From Thuidium tamariscinum (lineage: Eukaryota > Streptophyta > Bryopsida > Hypnales > Thuidiaceae): a stretch of DNA of 64,000 nt. The stretch is taken from the NCBI GenBank assembly GCA_947034885.2, contig OX344749.2:7455501-7519500 (forward strand), written 5' to 3'. The first letter of the stretch is position 1, and each line of letters starts with the position of its first letter. Below the pieces are notes generated by a model, which saw only the letters and a list, made by a program, of their open reading frames with translations, did not search any database and was not told the DNA's origin. Shown here one piece after another: positions 10,742 through 22,438 of this stretch. A program made the position numbers and the translations under genes.

Positions 10742-13578
10742 GGAAGCTATAGGGAAACGTATTCTTTGTCACCTCCTCTTTCATTTGTGATCTCTGGTGT
10801 GTACATTGTAAGTAGTCCAATCTCTTTTACTTATTTTTGAATCTTGGCATCTTATGTGCAATTATTAATTGGGTTGAGTTTTCAAAAACAATGGTGCCAT
10901 TATGTGAGCATGAAAGTGCAAGCATGTGAGCCTTGAGCATATATATAAGTATGTATCATGCAACCATTGAAGGTATTTATAACATGAATACCTATAATAT
11001 AGATGCTTATAGCAAATATACATTATTAACATAGAAGGTTACTATAATATAGACACTTATATGATAGGTGTATAGTCTTTTAGGTTAATAGACTCACACT
11101 TTTATGCTCACATAATAGCAATTTACTTTTCAAAAACAATATTTTCAATTCTAATAATGTAAGTGAATGCTAACAATCTTATTGTGTAGCCAATTCTACT
11201 TCTCACCTTATATTCTACCTTTTTTCTTTTAGGATCTGAGAGCATTGTAGAATTCTAATAGGCCTCACACAATGGCACCCAAGCTACCAATGTAGGTTCC
11301 TACATTTACATAGCAAGAATTCTTGATTTCAAGTCAAGGCCAACTCCCTACACAAGATTTTGAGAATGTTGAGAAAGCAAGGGCAATAGCTCATGAGACC
11401 TCCCAAAGCAATACTCCAAGCTCTTCTAAGCCACCGTCAACACATTTGGTACAAGGATCTATTGTTGCATTTACAATACCTTCATATCTACTATTAAGTA
11501 TAAGTACTATAAAGGTTTCAACAGATACACTAGAGCTTATTGCAAATTCATTAAGCGCAAGCAATGGAGGCACAACAATGGTATTGGTATACAAAGTGGT
11601 TCATATTTTGCAAGACATTAAATCAAGCCTTTGTGATTTTTTGGTTCAAAATTATTGGTGTTGTCTTTAGTGCAAAATCCACCCCTTTGGCTTGATTGTC
11701 ATTGCCTTTTGGAGTGTGCATTGTGACTATTGTCACCTTTTCTAAGTTGTTATGTCAAAGTCTACATAGAATATGCAAGTTCTTTATGAATCCTTATCTA
11801 TTTGTTACTTTACTTTCTTGTGTATTTCTAGCTTGTCAATTAGCCCTAATTAATTATTTTTCTCTCAATCACTTCAATTTCCAAGCATTTAGCTATACTT
11901 TAAAAGTGGTATTGTTGCATTTTTGTTTTCATTTGCTACATTATTGGAATTTGGTATGTTTGTTGTTTTCAAAATTTATAGCCTTCTAAATTTGTTGCAA
12001 TTGTATTACACTCTTAATTTATTTAGAGCATGCAAGATTGTTCTATTTATTTCCCTCATTTAAGTGAATAATTATTGTAGATATTGTTGGTGGTGTATAC
12101 TTGTGGTTTTAGAGAGGTATTGGAAGTTAGGTGGTAACTTCATAAAGATTCAAGAGTTGAAACAAATTACAAAGTTCATAAAATGGATAGAGCATAGAAG
12201 CAAATCAAGATGGTACTTGTCAACAATGAACTTCCAATTTACAAAGCTATGATTTGGAAAGAAAGAATGAAAATAAAAAGATGAAAAACTCTAAAGAGAT
12301 ATTGGCACTAGTACCGCATTGTGGAACCTCACTAAGCTTTGGAAATCTCTTGAAAACCTTTCATATCAATAATAATGCATTCATGTGGACTTAAAAAAAT
12401 TTCATTGAGATTTGAAGACTTTAAAATCTAAACGGAGTAGCTTGCTACATTAATTTTCCATCTAGGTGATGACAAAGGATGTTTCAAATATGTGCATGCC
12501 CTTCATCTTGTGCTTTATCTTTGGACTCAATCATACTTTGTAGTCAATTAAGAAGTCAAATAAATAGTAAGTTTCTATATACTAGACTTGATCTTAGTTG
12601 TAGTTTGAATCTTACTTCCATTTTATCAGTGCCATATTTTTTTAGTTAATGTTGTTCAATTCTTGTATTCATAACTTTCTTCTTTCAATGGTATTAATTT
12701 GGAATTTCACATTCCGACTGGAAACTTGATTGTTTACTTGTGTGAGTTGTGTCTCTTAGTTTGTTGACCATGATTTACATTTTTAATTGTCTTACTCAAT
12801 TAATTGAGAGATCAAATTATGTTGTTTCCTTGTTTGCTTCAATTGGATATTTCATCTTTGTAAGGTATACTAGGTTTTTGTTAATGATATTAGTGAGGTA
12901 AGTTAGGATTTTTGTTGAGGATGCGTCAAACTCACAGTTGCCAATTTGCCATGTATGTGAATTGGCTTACTAGAATGTTGTTGAAAAAGCCATCAAGCAT
13001 GGCTATTGATTTTAGCTTTAGTTTTTTTTCAATGAGTTATTGAATTTCCAACAAATTCTAATTCCCTCACATGAAGTACAATGTATTCTATCAATCATCA
13101 AACAAAGATAAATTGGATGAGCTCTTGTCATTTCAATGAGCTTAGAAAATTTCTCACCTAATTTCATGTTAAAGTATAGTATAGAAGAGTGATAGAAGTT
13201 GTCATCATAGTTTACATTCATTCAAGTATCCATTATCTAATGATTTTGTGGTTTCATATGCTTTGGCAAACGACATACATGGTGTAGATCATTTTTTCAA
13301 GATGATTCATTCTATACAAATTGTTGCCTTTGCATTGAATTTTAATTTAATATATAATGGTTGCCTCATGAAATCATGAATATTGTCAATTCTCTTGCTC
13401 AAAATGGTTGAATTCAAAATTTTGCAAATGGATTGGAATCTTCATTAGTCATTTAATTGGTGTCATGACTATTCTCACAACAACTTTTTGATGTCCATCC
13501 TATCTAATCATATTTTTTTATGTTGGTTGGGAGTCTTACACATTTTCACTTCATTTAAATTATTGCAAGAAGGAATAC
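10742..13578. other. Gene-free spacer with short unassigned ORFs
   Basis: No gene recognised. The longest frame, 11323-11670 (115 codons, plus), has a Ser/Thr-rich start and a hydrophobic tail, and I cannot assign it. It could be decayed transposon N-terminal sequence since a transposase pseudogene follows at 13579. Base composition is that of the AT-rich background. Confidence 0.45.
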
Positions 13579-14863
13579 CAAGAAAGTTGGACTTTAAAGC
13601 ACCCATGGTATAAACAAGATCCAAAATGAGCTAGAAATTATGAAAAAGTGAAGTGCATCATATACTCTTGTGTTTCTTGACACAATTACCTTTTAGATGC
13701 TATAAGGAATAACTTAAGAAAGTATGAAGGATGGACAAATAGAGTGACAAACTAAAATTGGGCAAAAAAAAAGGGAGAGTCTTAGATGAATATTGAATCA
13801 AAGCACAAGAAGGCAAAAATTCTTTATGTTGGTTTACCAGTGTCTAATATTCTCACAACAATTGTATCCGGGGCTCCTCCAAAACAAAAGATGTTCAAAT
13901 GGTTGTAACTTTTTACTTGCTCTCTTTGGGCTGGCCAATGACAAAATATGAACAGATGAGTGTTCTTCTCAAGCAACTTTGTTGTTTGAAATCACCAGTG
14001 AAGCATTGGCCGGATTCATCTGGTTGGCAATTTGTAGAGAGCATGTACAATGTGGTGCAAAAACAAACGAAAGAAGTGGTGAGTGGAGCCAACTATTTTT
14101 CCCTAAGTTGTGATGAAGTCACCACAATTGAAAACCTATCATGGATTTCTATACATGTGTATGTGCTCATTGACTAGGGAAGGGTGCCATTGCTCTTGAC
14201 TTTGGAAAGATTGATTAATGGTGCAACAACATGTGAAATAACTCAAGTCATAGTGAGGTCCATCAATCATCATGGTGGATTAAACAAACAAGAGTTTCGA
14301 GAAAAGTTCCTTTGTTTTGTGTTGGATTGGGCATTTGTCTTGGAGTAAAAACGGATCAGAGTCAATGTACAACTCCAAGGGCTCCATATTGTATTGGCAT
14401 GCATTGTGTTGCACATTGGACAAACTTAGTAGTGGAGATTTTATCAGATTTTCAAATGATTTCCACAATTGAGAAGCTCCTAAAGAAATTGTATTCTTAC
14501 TTTAGTAAGAGCCCCAAGAGACATTTGGAGTTGTAAAAGCTATCACAACTACTCAATTCAAAGGGTGGTTAAATTTTGAATAATGTAAAAACTCGTCGGA
14601 TTTTAATGTTGTCTCTTCTTAGGCAAGTCCTTTCAAAGTACTGGATGCTACTCATACTACTCATAAAGATGTATGGAGACTCATTTGTGAAGTTGACCAT
14701 CAAAGGAGCTTGTGACAATTTCAATTGCTTAGCTCATGTCAAAACCTTATTGTGGTTGACTACTTTGTTGCTGTTCTTACAAATTATAAAAAAACTTGAT
14801 TGTTTTTGCTTTGTTGTCAAATGTGTATATCTGCGACTTTACTATGGTAGTGACTATTTCTAA
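13579..14863 (+). pseudogene. hAT-type transposase pseudogene, N-terminal and central part
   Basis: Broken transposase-like protein. A first frame starts with a zinc-finger-like segment (SWTLKHPWYK, then KVKCIIYS) interrupted by several stops. From 13899 a clean stretch reads WPMTKYEQMSVLLKQL, KHWPDSSGW and SLSCDEVTTIENLSWISIHVY, the core of a plant hAT-like family. After the TAG at 14175 the same frame continues (RVPLLLTLERLINGATT, HHGGLNKQEF). Around 14330 it shifts to another frame with GVKTDQS and GMHCVAHWTNLVVEILSDF, then SKSPKRHLEL, a stop, and NVKTRRILML. Several stops and at least one frameshift make it non-functional. The matching C-terminal domain is 4 kb downstream (18778-18930), so the gene was split by later insertions. 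The subfamily call rests on recalled motifs, not a search. Confidence 0.8.
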
Positions 14864-15119
14864 ACAAGACATTCATGCAACCTACTCATAGGTGATGAAA
14901 CAACTTTTAAGTGTGATGCATTTTCTCAATTCAATTCTATTTTTGAAATGAACAATGATCATGTGAAGCTACAAATCTACAATGGCAGCTAGACTTGAAT
15001 GATGGTGAATGATGGTCACATTTGAATGCTACATACTTCAATGCCTTCTCAAGGACACATGAATTTGTTACACATGACCTATGGGAAGTAGTCAAATTTG
15101 AAGTGAAGGGTGATAGCAA

Positions 15120-15870
15120 GAAATACTTGTCCTTTTTTTTTGTCCCCTTGACCTTTACCATGTAGTTTTTTGCTCATAACTTTTTCATCTTTTGTTTGTT
15201 TGATTTGAAATTTAGAATGAAGGTGCACACAAAAGTTTTACATATTGTGTAATTTTTCAATTTCTTAAAAATTATTTTACTATTTTAAAATTACCCCCAA
15301 TTGGGTGTCTACTTTGGCCATTTGGGGGGGGGGGGGGGGGGTGTAGTCCTATTTTTGACCCAAAAAAGCAAATTTTGAGCTGAAAATTGGCATGCATGGT
15401 CGTCTAGTATAGTTTCACAATACGTAAGAATATTTTTTGAAAATATTAAACTTTCCAACTTCCACATGTGCTCAAAGTGCACTACCAAGGTACACTTGTA
15501 CAAAACACAAAATATTTTTTTTGAAGATGAAATTTATAGGAGAAGAATCAACTTTAATTTAGGAAAAATGGAGTTTTGAATTTTATTTTTAAAATTTTAT
15601 TTACTATTTTTAAATAATCAAAGAAAAAAATGTTTATTTTCATTGTATTTTCCATTGTCCTTTTTTGTGCATAACTTTAAGAGGTAAATTTTCTTAGGTC
15701 TGAATTTTAAGAAACATAATATTCTCATTTTTCTTCAAATTATACATATTTTATTTTATTTAAAAAAAATTATTCCCAAAGTCACAAGACTCATGGAAAT
15801 AGGCCATTTTGAGACAAAACCGGTAAGTGTTTCTTGCAACGACCTTGAAGGCATATGTTAAAGGTAAGTA
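15120..15870 (+). repeat. Dispersed repeat C, copy 1
   Basis: Matches 44740-45480 in reverse complement. Shared blocks are a CTTGTCCTTTTTTTTTGTCC run, ATTTGGGTGTCTACTTTGGCC-like sequence leading into a G tract, TAGTCCTATTTTTGACCC, and near the far end AAGTGTTTCTTGCAA. It includes 18 consecutive G at 15326-15343. Both copies keep the minus-strand peptide FWVKNRT...PPKWPK followed by a stop, which may just reflect DNA similarity. Element class unknown. Confidence 0.65.
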
Positions 15871-17421
15871 CTTTCTTTTAGTTTCCTATATTTTGGTGGA
15901 TTTGACATTGCTTGGTTTTCAATTTGATTATTTTCTTAAATATGCATTTCTTTGACATTGAAATTTTCAATTTCTTGTTTCTTTTCATGTTTTAGTTGGT
16001 TTGCCTTTTCAAATTTAAATTATTTTATGGACTTGTAGACTTAGAATTGATATTTTTTCATTTGAATTATATTTTTTGGACTTGTCATTTGGTATTTGTA
16101 ATGTAAACTCTTACTATTTGACAAAGACCAAGGCAAATAGTATATGGGGGTAATTCCACAAGGAAAGGCAAATAAATCTATCATATTGTAATTAAGGTTG
16201 CTTATTTTGTACTTTTGATGCTTATCTACAACATTTTGATTGCTAATTCTGAAAATAAATAATAAAACCTACACTCAAGTCAATTTTTCCCCGTCCATTA
16301 CCAATGCTACTATAAGACACAATGGATGTTGTCCTAGTCCTATAAAGTAGTTGGTTTGTGCCAAATATTCTTATCAAATCATCTTATATTGGTCAATTTG
16401 TTTATCAAAATGCATGAACTATTAACTTAATCAATATGCCAAGGTCTATACTTTGAAATACGATTAAACTTTTAGGAAAATAATTCCTTAATTATTTCCA
16501 AATTTATATTATTCTAGTCTAGGTTGTGCTATATTATTAACCTATTTGCTAATTTTAAATGAAAATATCAAATCCCTAAGTTCTATCAATTTTTCAATTT
16601 GCAAAGCATGAAGAGTTTGAAAATTTATTTGGTTTATTTGATCTTAATCTTTTTGCCAACCAACCACTTCATCTTTCTTTTATCAACTGGGTTTTCTTTG
16701 AAGCATCTTCAATTTAGTCAATTTGCCTTGAATACAGTCCTAACATTGTATAACTAATTGACTTATTACAATCTATTTGTTTGACAAATGAATCTCTTTA
16801 CAACAACCAATTGATTGAATACTCTCAAATGCTAGTGATTTGATTTATAGATTTTTCACAATTTAAATTATTTATCCTCAATTTCTATTTTCTTTTACAC
16901 ACAACAATTAATCACTCACAAATTTTTATTTATACTCCATTATTTGAATTTAGAAATTGACCTTTAAGATTCAATCAATTCTAACCAAGAAAATAATATC
17001 AATCAATTAAATTGATTTTCGTCAATGAATTCATTTATAAAATGAATTGTGTTTTAATTACACAAACAAATTCACATAGTCAAACTCTCAATTAGAGAAT
17101 TCTCTCAACTTGCACATACACAAGCAATTCGTTCATACATGCGGTCAAATGATTATGAAAAATTAATTAATATGCTTATAAAAACTTATAGTCAATTGGT
17201 TTCTTCTAAATATTAATCTCAAATTTTACACTCAATAGAAATTTGGCTACCTGCCAAGCTGTTAATTTTACAATAAAATTATAACTTTAGTCAATTAGCT
17301 CATATACATAAAGATACCCTCCTACTCAATTGGGTACTTCAACTGAACATATACTTAGTTACTCACTCGTCAATTTGCATTCAAAGACTCAAATCAATTT
17401 GACCAAATATCACTACTAAAT

Positions 17422-17423
<2 letters not shown>

Positions 17424-17484
<61 letters not shown>
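17424..17484. repeat. (AT)n microsatellite
   Basis: About 30 uninterrupted AT dinucleotides, likely length-polymorphic. Confidence 0.97.
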
Positions 17485-17486
<2 letters not shown>

Positions 17487-18777
17487 CTTGAGATGACCTC
17501 CCAATCAAGCAATTAGACAAAATTGAGATACTACTAAGAGAGAGAGCTACTACACCTCATTGACATATGTTCCCAAAAAGAAAAAAGAAGAATTGAAAAT
17601 GTATATCTTTCCATTCCAAACTTCCAAACTATCTACTTGGCCCACTTCAAATCTTAGTCTATTAGCCCTTTTCATATCTTCTACATGTCTCTTAGTCTTA
17701 GATACCAAGTATTTGGCTATTTGACATACTATCAAGAAAAAATAGAGTACTTTTAACACCCTATTTGCACAAGCAAAACCAAATAAGCAAAAAGTTTGAA
17801 AAATCTAAAGTCTACAATATTGTTGGTCTCACTTATTAATAACTAAGTTATTTGGATTTTGGACTTGTAGAATTGTTTCTAAAATTTAATATTTTTTGCC
17901 TTTATTCTTTTGAATTGTTGGACTACATGAAGGCATAATATTGAATTGATTGTATGTACCAAATTCACCTTGCTTGACATAGCTAATGTTAAATTTTTGT
18001 AATTGTTGGCCCTTGTAGTTGTTGGAGATTGATCTATGTCTGTATTTTATATTATGTAGAGGCATCAACAAAAATTATAATGTAGTTATCCAACCAATTT
18101 CCACCAAATCACATATTGGATGCTCTATGCATTGTATATCCATAGTTTTAGCTTGCAGATGTAAATGAGAGACAACTACAACACCATCTTGGTGCATGTT
18201 ATCAAGAATGTCTTTGGTCAATTTAAAGAAATGGAAGTAGAAGTTGAGGAGTGGGAGAAGACTCATGAGTTGATATTACTAAGAGTCTTAGATAAGCAAC
18301 TCAAATGTTTTCAAATTGTCATGGTCAACAATAGCTTGCATGCAATGCTTGCAATAGACCTCTACACTCACTCAATGACAAAGCTATGGCACAATTTGAC
18401 CTTATCTCCAATGCTACTTGGAGTTTTTCCAAAAAAATTTAAGCTTACTAAAATAGCTATGATCATGGTATAAATCAATTGTATTCTTCATTTCATTTCA
18501 TATGAATTTCAGTTTCTTATTTGTTTTGGTTGTATGTTGCTTACAATTTTACTCTCGTAACATCTTTGCTTTCAATTTAGGTTATATTCAAATTTGCCAT
18601 TTTGGAGTTGCATTGCAATTTGGTTTGTAAAGTAAGATTTGTATCTAACTAACTTACATGTTTGAGCATGGCTTATATATTGTTAGTTTGAACCAATAGG
18701 TTTAATTCTTTTTGTCAACTAAGAATTTTTATTTTTTTAAAGAACCTAACATGCTGCCCCTTTGCTTGATTATGCAA

Positions 18778-18930
18778 GTCTTAAGAAGCGTGGAAGATGA
18801 ACAAACATTTAGCAATGTTTTGTTTCTCTAAAGTAAGATTCAAAATCGTTTGACCAATCATTTGTCTTTGTGTGCGATTATGTTTGCTCTAAAACACTTT
18901 ACAATTCATGGTTGGAGACTTGCTAAGTCC
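18778..18930 (+). pseudogene. hAT dimerisation domain fragment (C-terminal part of the split transposase)
   Basis: One frame reads LRSVEDEQTFSNVLFL, a stop, then SKIQNRLTNHLSLCVIMF, matching the C-terminal hAT dimerisation pattern (S-x-E-R/E-x-FS ... NRL). One in-frame stop disables it. Orientation and order agree with the transposase pseudogene at 13579-14863. I infer both are parts of one old element separated by about 3.9 kb of inserted repeats. Confidence 0.7.
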
Positions 18931-18971
18931 AAGAGGGGTAGATACTAGGAAAATCTTTGAATGTTGTGGGC

Positions 18972-19174
18972 TGACATGAGTTCTTCCAATCATCAACTAC
19001 ATCAATCTTTATAGGCAAACTTGGTTTTATTTGGTATTGTTAGCTTTTTTTGGTTTTAGAATAGGTTATATCATGACATGAGTTCTTCCAATCATCAACT
19101 ACATCAATCTTTATAGGCAAACTTGGTTTTATTTGGTATTGTTAGCTTTTTTGGTTTTAGAACAGGTTATATCA
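18972..19174 (+). repeat. 102-bp tandem duplication, two units
   Basis: The unit beginning TGACATGAGTTCTTCC occurs at 18972 and again at 19074. The two differ by one T in a homopolymer and one substitution (ATAGG versus ACAGG), so the duplication is recent. It abuts the 3' side of the hAT relic. Confidence 0.92.
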
Positions 19175-20374
19175 TGCAAACACTAAACATCTAGTAGGTT
19201 TTATGATCTTGTTGCTATAGTGTTTTATAAACACTTGAACTTTTCATTTCTTAAGTTGGTTATAGCTCATCTAGATGCTTGAATTTTGGTGAGTTTGCTT
19301 CTGTATAGGGTTGAAAATTTGGTAAATTTCTCTTTAGCATATTTAAATTTATCATGCATGGCAAACTCAAGCTGGTTGCTTTAAACTCGTTAATCGTTAA
19401 TCTCAAAAGAACGTACAGTTTAGGTAAAAGAATCGTTGTCAAGCAGCCTAAAAAAGTGTGAACAATATTGACAGTTGCAGGTATGAATACATACTCACTT
19501 ACCTAGCGATTTTGAATTTTTAAAAATTGAATTCGGTGCACTCTAAAAAATATGAAAAAAAAACACGCTGGTTTTCACGGTCTTCAAAATTCCATGCTTG
19601 GAGTAACTAATTTTGGCTCCTCTGGGATCTAAGGAGAGAACAGAGCCAGGTCAGGGTCGTATGGAAGAGGCACTTGAAGCAGACACACGAACTGAAATTC
19701 AGTCAAATTCTGAAACCAGTAGACAGTAGAATAGGCTGTAGGAATTCAAACGATTAATCGTTAATTGACAAGATACCGATGAAGGCCAAGCAGTACGATT
19801 GACAGACTGAATTTCGCCTCCATTCAAGCATCAGAGGAATGCTCCAAAGGCAAGCTTGTCCTTTTCAGCCTAAAACATATCAGGCATCACAGCTCAGGAA
19901 TCGTAGAAACCACATGATCATTAGACATAGGTAGAGGAAGTGGTAAAATGTATAATTTCATAAACTACAGAATGCTGAAAGCCACCGGCAAATCTTACTC
20001 AGACTCTAGCTCCGTGAGGGTCCCAGACAAAATAACTAAGGTCTTCCCGAGACTGTGTACGTCGACTCTGCAAATACCCCCCTTTGTGCTGCATTTTCCC
20101 GGTTAATTTCTGATGCCAGTCAGGTGCAGATACTCCCATACCAGGAGTCGATGATTGAGCGCCCTCGCGATCACAGGAGGAGCCATTGAACACCATGGAA
20201 CCGAAAACTGGATTATGAAGGCCGTGCACATCAGGAACTGGACTATGTGGCATCTTAGTACCATCACCTCCTGCATGGTCCAATCCCCTTCCAGGTTAAA
20301 GTTCCAATAAAAAAAAAGAGGAAGTTCACAAATACACTCAATAAACGGAACACCTAATCTCAACGCCAAACTTT
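19175..20374 (-). other. 3' flank of the apyrase gene
   Basis: No gene. GC content rises towards the apyrase stop codon (from about 19600), consistent with a 3' untranslated region on the minus strand. Two minus-strand frames (88 and 94 codons) just after the stop have no recognisable domain and are probably UTR sequence. The exact poly(A) site is not evident. Confidence 0.4.
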
Positions 20375-22438
20375 TTAAAAAAAAAGGCAGGTATCGAAAG
20401 AGGTTGAAAGTTTAGTGAGGGACAGATCCTGCTCACCCCGTCCAAAGCCATTTGTTGTGAGGCTGCTCAGACGCCCATGGGCCCTTAATGAAAACTGTGA
20501 CCAGTGAGGACCCCCTGGGCTGGTGTTCAGAGAACTGAATCTGGGCAAATAAGAGCCGCGTCGTGGCCGCAGTGTTCTAAAAAGATAGCGGGTAACCACA
20601 ACGAGAATGAAAAACAACAAGAGAAGCAGTGAGATTGAGACAAAATTTCGAGTGGTGGTGAAATCTGCTAGTGACGCCTTCCCCGATTCAGCTTGAACCG
20701 GGATTAGAGCACCAGCTTCCCACAAGGCAGCCCCTAGAGTCCACGCAAAGTCGCCTGAGCCAATTTTTACTTGATCATCACGAAGGTGCAAGCCTTGTCG
20801 AAGCAAGGCAGCAACATAAGGGGCTCGAAAGCAGTACTGGTCAATACTGGGCTGAGCAACCACTTTCGCTTGCGCATCTTTCCACTTCAGCTCACAGAAC
20901 TTCTGTCCCTTCTTCAGCAGCTTGCCAAGAGGGGCATCACCTTTTAGTCCAAAGAATTTATACACAACAAAAAATCCCGCAAGTCCATAAAATTTACCCT
21001 CGGGAGATGGTTGGTATTTCCCAAGAGAACATTTAGACGGAGAAGAACACGTCTCCGTGAGTGAGACATTGACGACCTCTTCCACAAGCGCCTGACAAGC
21101 CTTCCAATTCGAAGATCCTATCAACTCCACCTGAGCAACTCGGGCTCCCAAGCTATCGCTTTGACTTCCAAATGCCAGAGGTGGCAGCATACAATGTGTG
21201 GAGCACACAAAGGGCTTTCTGTAGTCTTTATGGAGACACGGGTGCTGTACTTCGACCAGTCCATTTGTGGTTACCACAACTCCCTTGGACCAAGGAGTTT
21301 GAGGCCGCAGCAGCTGTGACACAGACTTCTCAAATGCGTCGTTCAAGCCAAACCCAGCATGGGAAACTGCATAGAGATGGTGATCTACAGTTCCAACACT
21401 TACATTCACACCGAACTGTTGCGCAACATCTTCAGGCTCAAATGTTACTTGCAATGACGAACCTCCAAGATCCAAGGTCCCTATATTTGGTAGTTTTGGC
21501 GTGTGACCTAGTAGACCAAGATTGTAGTTGAGAGCTATCCAGCCGTAGTAAGCTTCCTCTACTCCAGTCAAGACTTTCACCCACTTCCGTTTGCACGAAA
21601 AAGGGGATTTTCCCAGCACCAAGAATGCGCTGTCGAGAATTGACTCACTCTGGGTACGTGGCAACCTTCGCAGCCCAGCAGTAGCCAAGAGAAATAGCCG
21701 CGTAGATCCACGTGCATAAGGTGGTATCTGATTCTCTGCCCAGCCCAGAAGAGGCTGAAGAGCGTGCTGTACAGCTGTCTCATTATTCAACATTTTGTCT
21801 AATCCAGGTTCCGTCTCCACGCGTTTATACGCCCGCTGCTGCCCTGGAACTCTATACCAAGGCGCACTGTCATCACGACTGTAGGTCGGTTTCACCATCA
21901 CAGGAAGAGAGTCCTTTGGTGAATGAGCCCATGCGTACACGTGAACCCGGGTACCCGTACTACCTCCATCAATCACTACTGCATACTGAAGTGCCTCTGT
22001 TTTCCAATACGACTTTCCCAACAGAAACCCTAGGTAAAGTAACAGTATTGCCAGTATGAGAAATCCAATGGCTGCTTTCCATCGATCCCACAAGTGAGGA
22101 TTGGATGGCAAACTCCCAGGGGCCGCATTCCCGCCATTGCTGAGCTTGCTATACTTGGGCACTCGTGGAGGAAAGCCTTCTCTAATCAGCTGCAATAGGG
22201 GGAGCTTGGGTGGATTTGGCACATTGCTCGCTCCATCAGGAAAACGTTCAGCAGAGGGATCGAACTTCGCATATGTTGAAAATACAGGAACGGAATATGA
22301 GCTTCGCAGGCTCGCAGCATCTCGCCCATATTGCCCAGGGGATGCGCTCGAGAAATTTACTGGCAAGGGACACCTTGGGGGCTGTGAGAAGGATGATGCT
22401 GGTGGAACGCTGCCACTATTCCTACTTCCTATGGCCAT
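20375..22438 (-). CDS. APY7: Apyrase (GDA1/CD39 nucleoside phosphatase), APY7-like
   Basis: Single-exon gene of 687 aa. GDA1/CD39 enzymes hydrolyse NTPs and NDPs to NMP plus phosphate, usually in the Golgi/ER lumen or outside the cell. All five apyrase conserved regions are visible: VVIDGGSTGTRVHVYAW (154-170), LLATAGLRRLP (250-260), VLTGVEEAYYGWIALNYNLG (289-308), GTLDLGGSSLQVTF (320-333) and IGSGDFAWTLGAALWEAG (559-576). A hydrophobic anchor lies at 121-141 after a ~120-residue Ser/Pro-rich N-terminus, and a second at about 598-618 precedes a basic cytosolic tail. Two membrane anchors and the long C-terminal extension match the plant APY7 class rather than APY1/2, which have one anchor and are about 470 aa. 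The start is the first ATG of the long frame. Intact and probably functional. Confidence 0.93.
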   Translation of the reverse strand: MAIGSRNSGSVPPASSFSQPPRCPLPVNFSSASPGQYGRDAASLRSSYSVPVFSTYAKFDPSAERFPDGASNVPNPPKLPLLQLIREGFPPRVPKYSKLSNGGNAAPGSLPSNPHLWDRWKAAIGFLILAILLLYLGFLLGKSYWKTEALQYAVVIDGGSTGTRVHVYAWAHSPKDSLPVMVKPTYSRDDSAPWYRVPGQQRAYKRVETEPGLDKMLNNETAVQHALQPLLGWAENQIPPYARGSTRLFLLATAGLRRLPRTQSESILDSAFLVLGKSPFSCKRKWVKVLTGVEEAYYGWIALNYNLGLLGHTPKLPNIGTLDLGGSSLQVTFEPEDVAQQFGVNVSVGTVDHHLYAVSHAGFGLNDAFEKSVSQLLRPQTPWSKGVVVTTNGLVEVQHPCLHKDYRKPFVCSTHCMLPPLAFGSQSDSLGARVAQVELIGSSNWKACQALVEEVVNVSLTETCSSPSKCSLGKYQPSPEGKFYGLAGFFVVYKFFGLKGDAPLGKLLKKGQKFCELKWKDAQAKVVAQPSIDQYCFRAPYVAALLRQGLHLRDDQVKIGSGDFAWTLGAALWEAGALIPVQAESGKASLADFTTTRNFVSISLLLLLFFILVVVTRYLFRTLRPRRGSYLPRFSSLNTSPGGPHWSQFSLRAHGRLSSLTTNGFGRGEQDLSLTKLSTSFDTCLFF

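Larger units (their letters stand above)
14864..18777. other. AT-rich insertions inside the split hAT relic
   Basis: Holds dispersed repeat C (15120-15870), an 18-base G run at 15326-15343 and a long (AT)n tract, otherwise A/T-rich sequence with no gene. A 102-codon frame at 18165-18473 lies just upstream of the hAT C-terminal block and could belong to the same decayed protein, but I cannot match it. Confidence 0.5.

Noticed and set aside
11323-11670. 115-codon ORF
   Set aside because: No domain or homologue recognised; kept only as a mention in the spacer entry.
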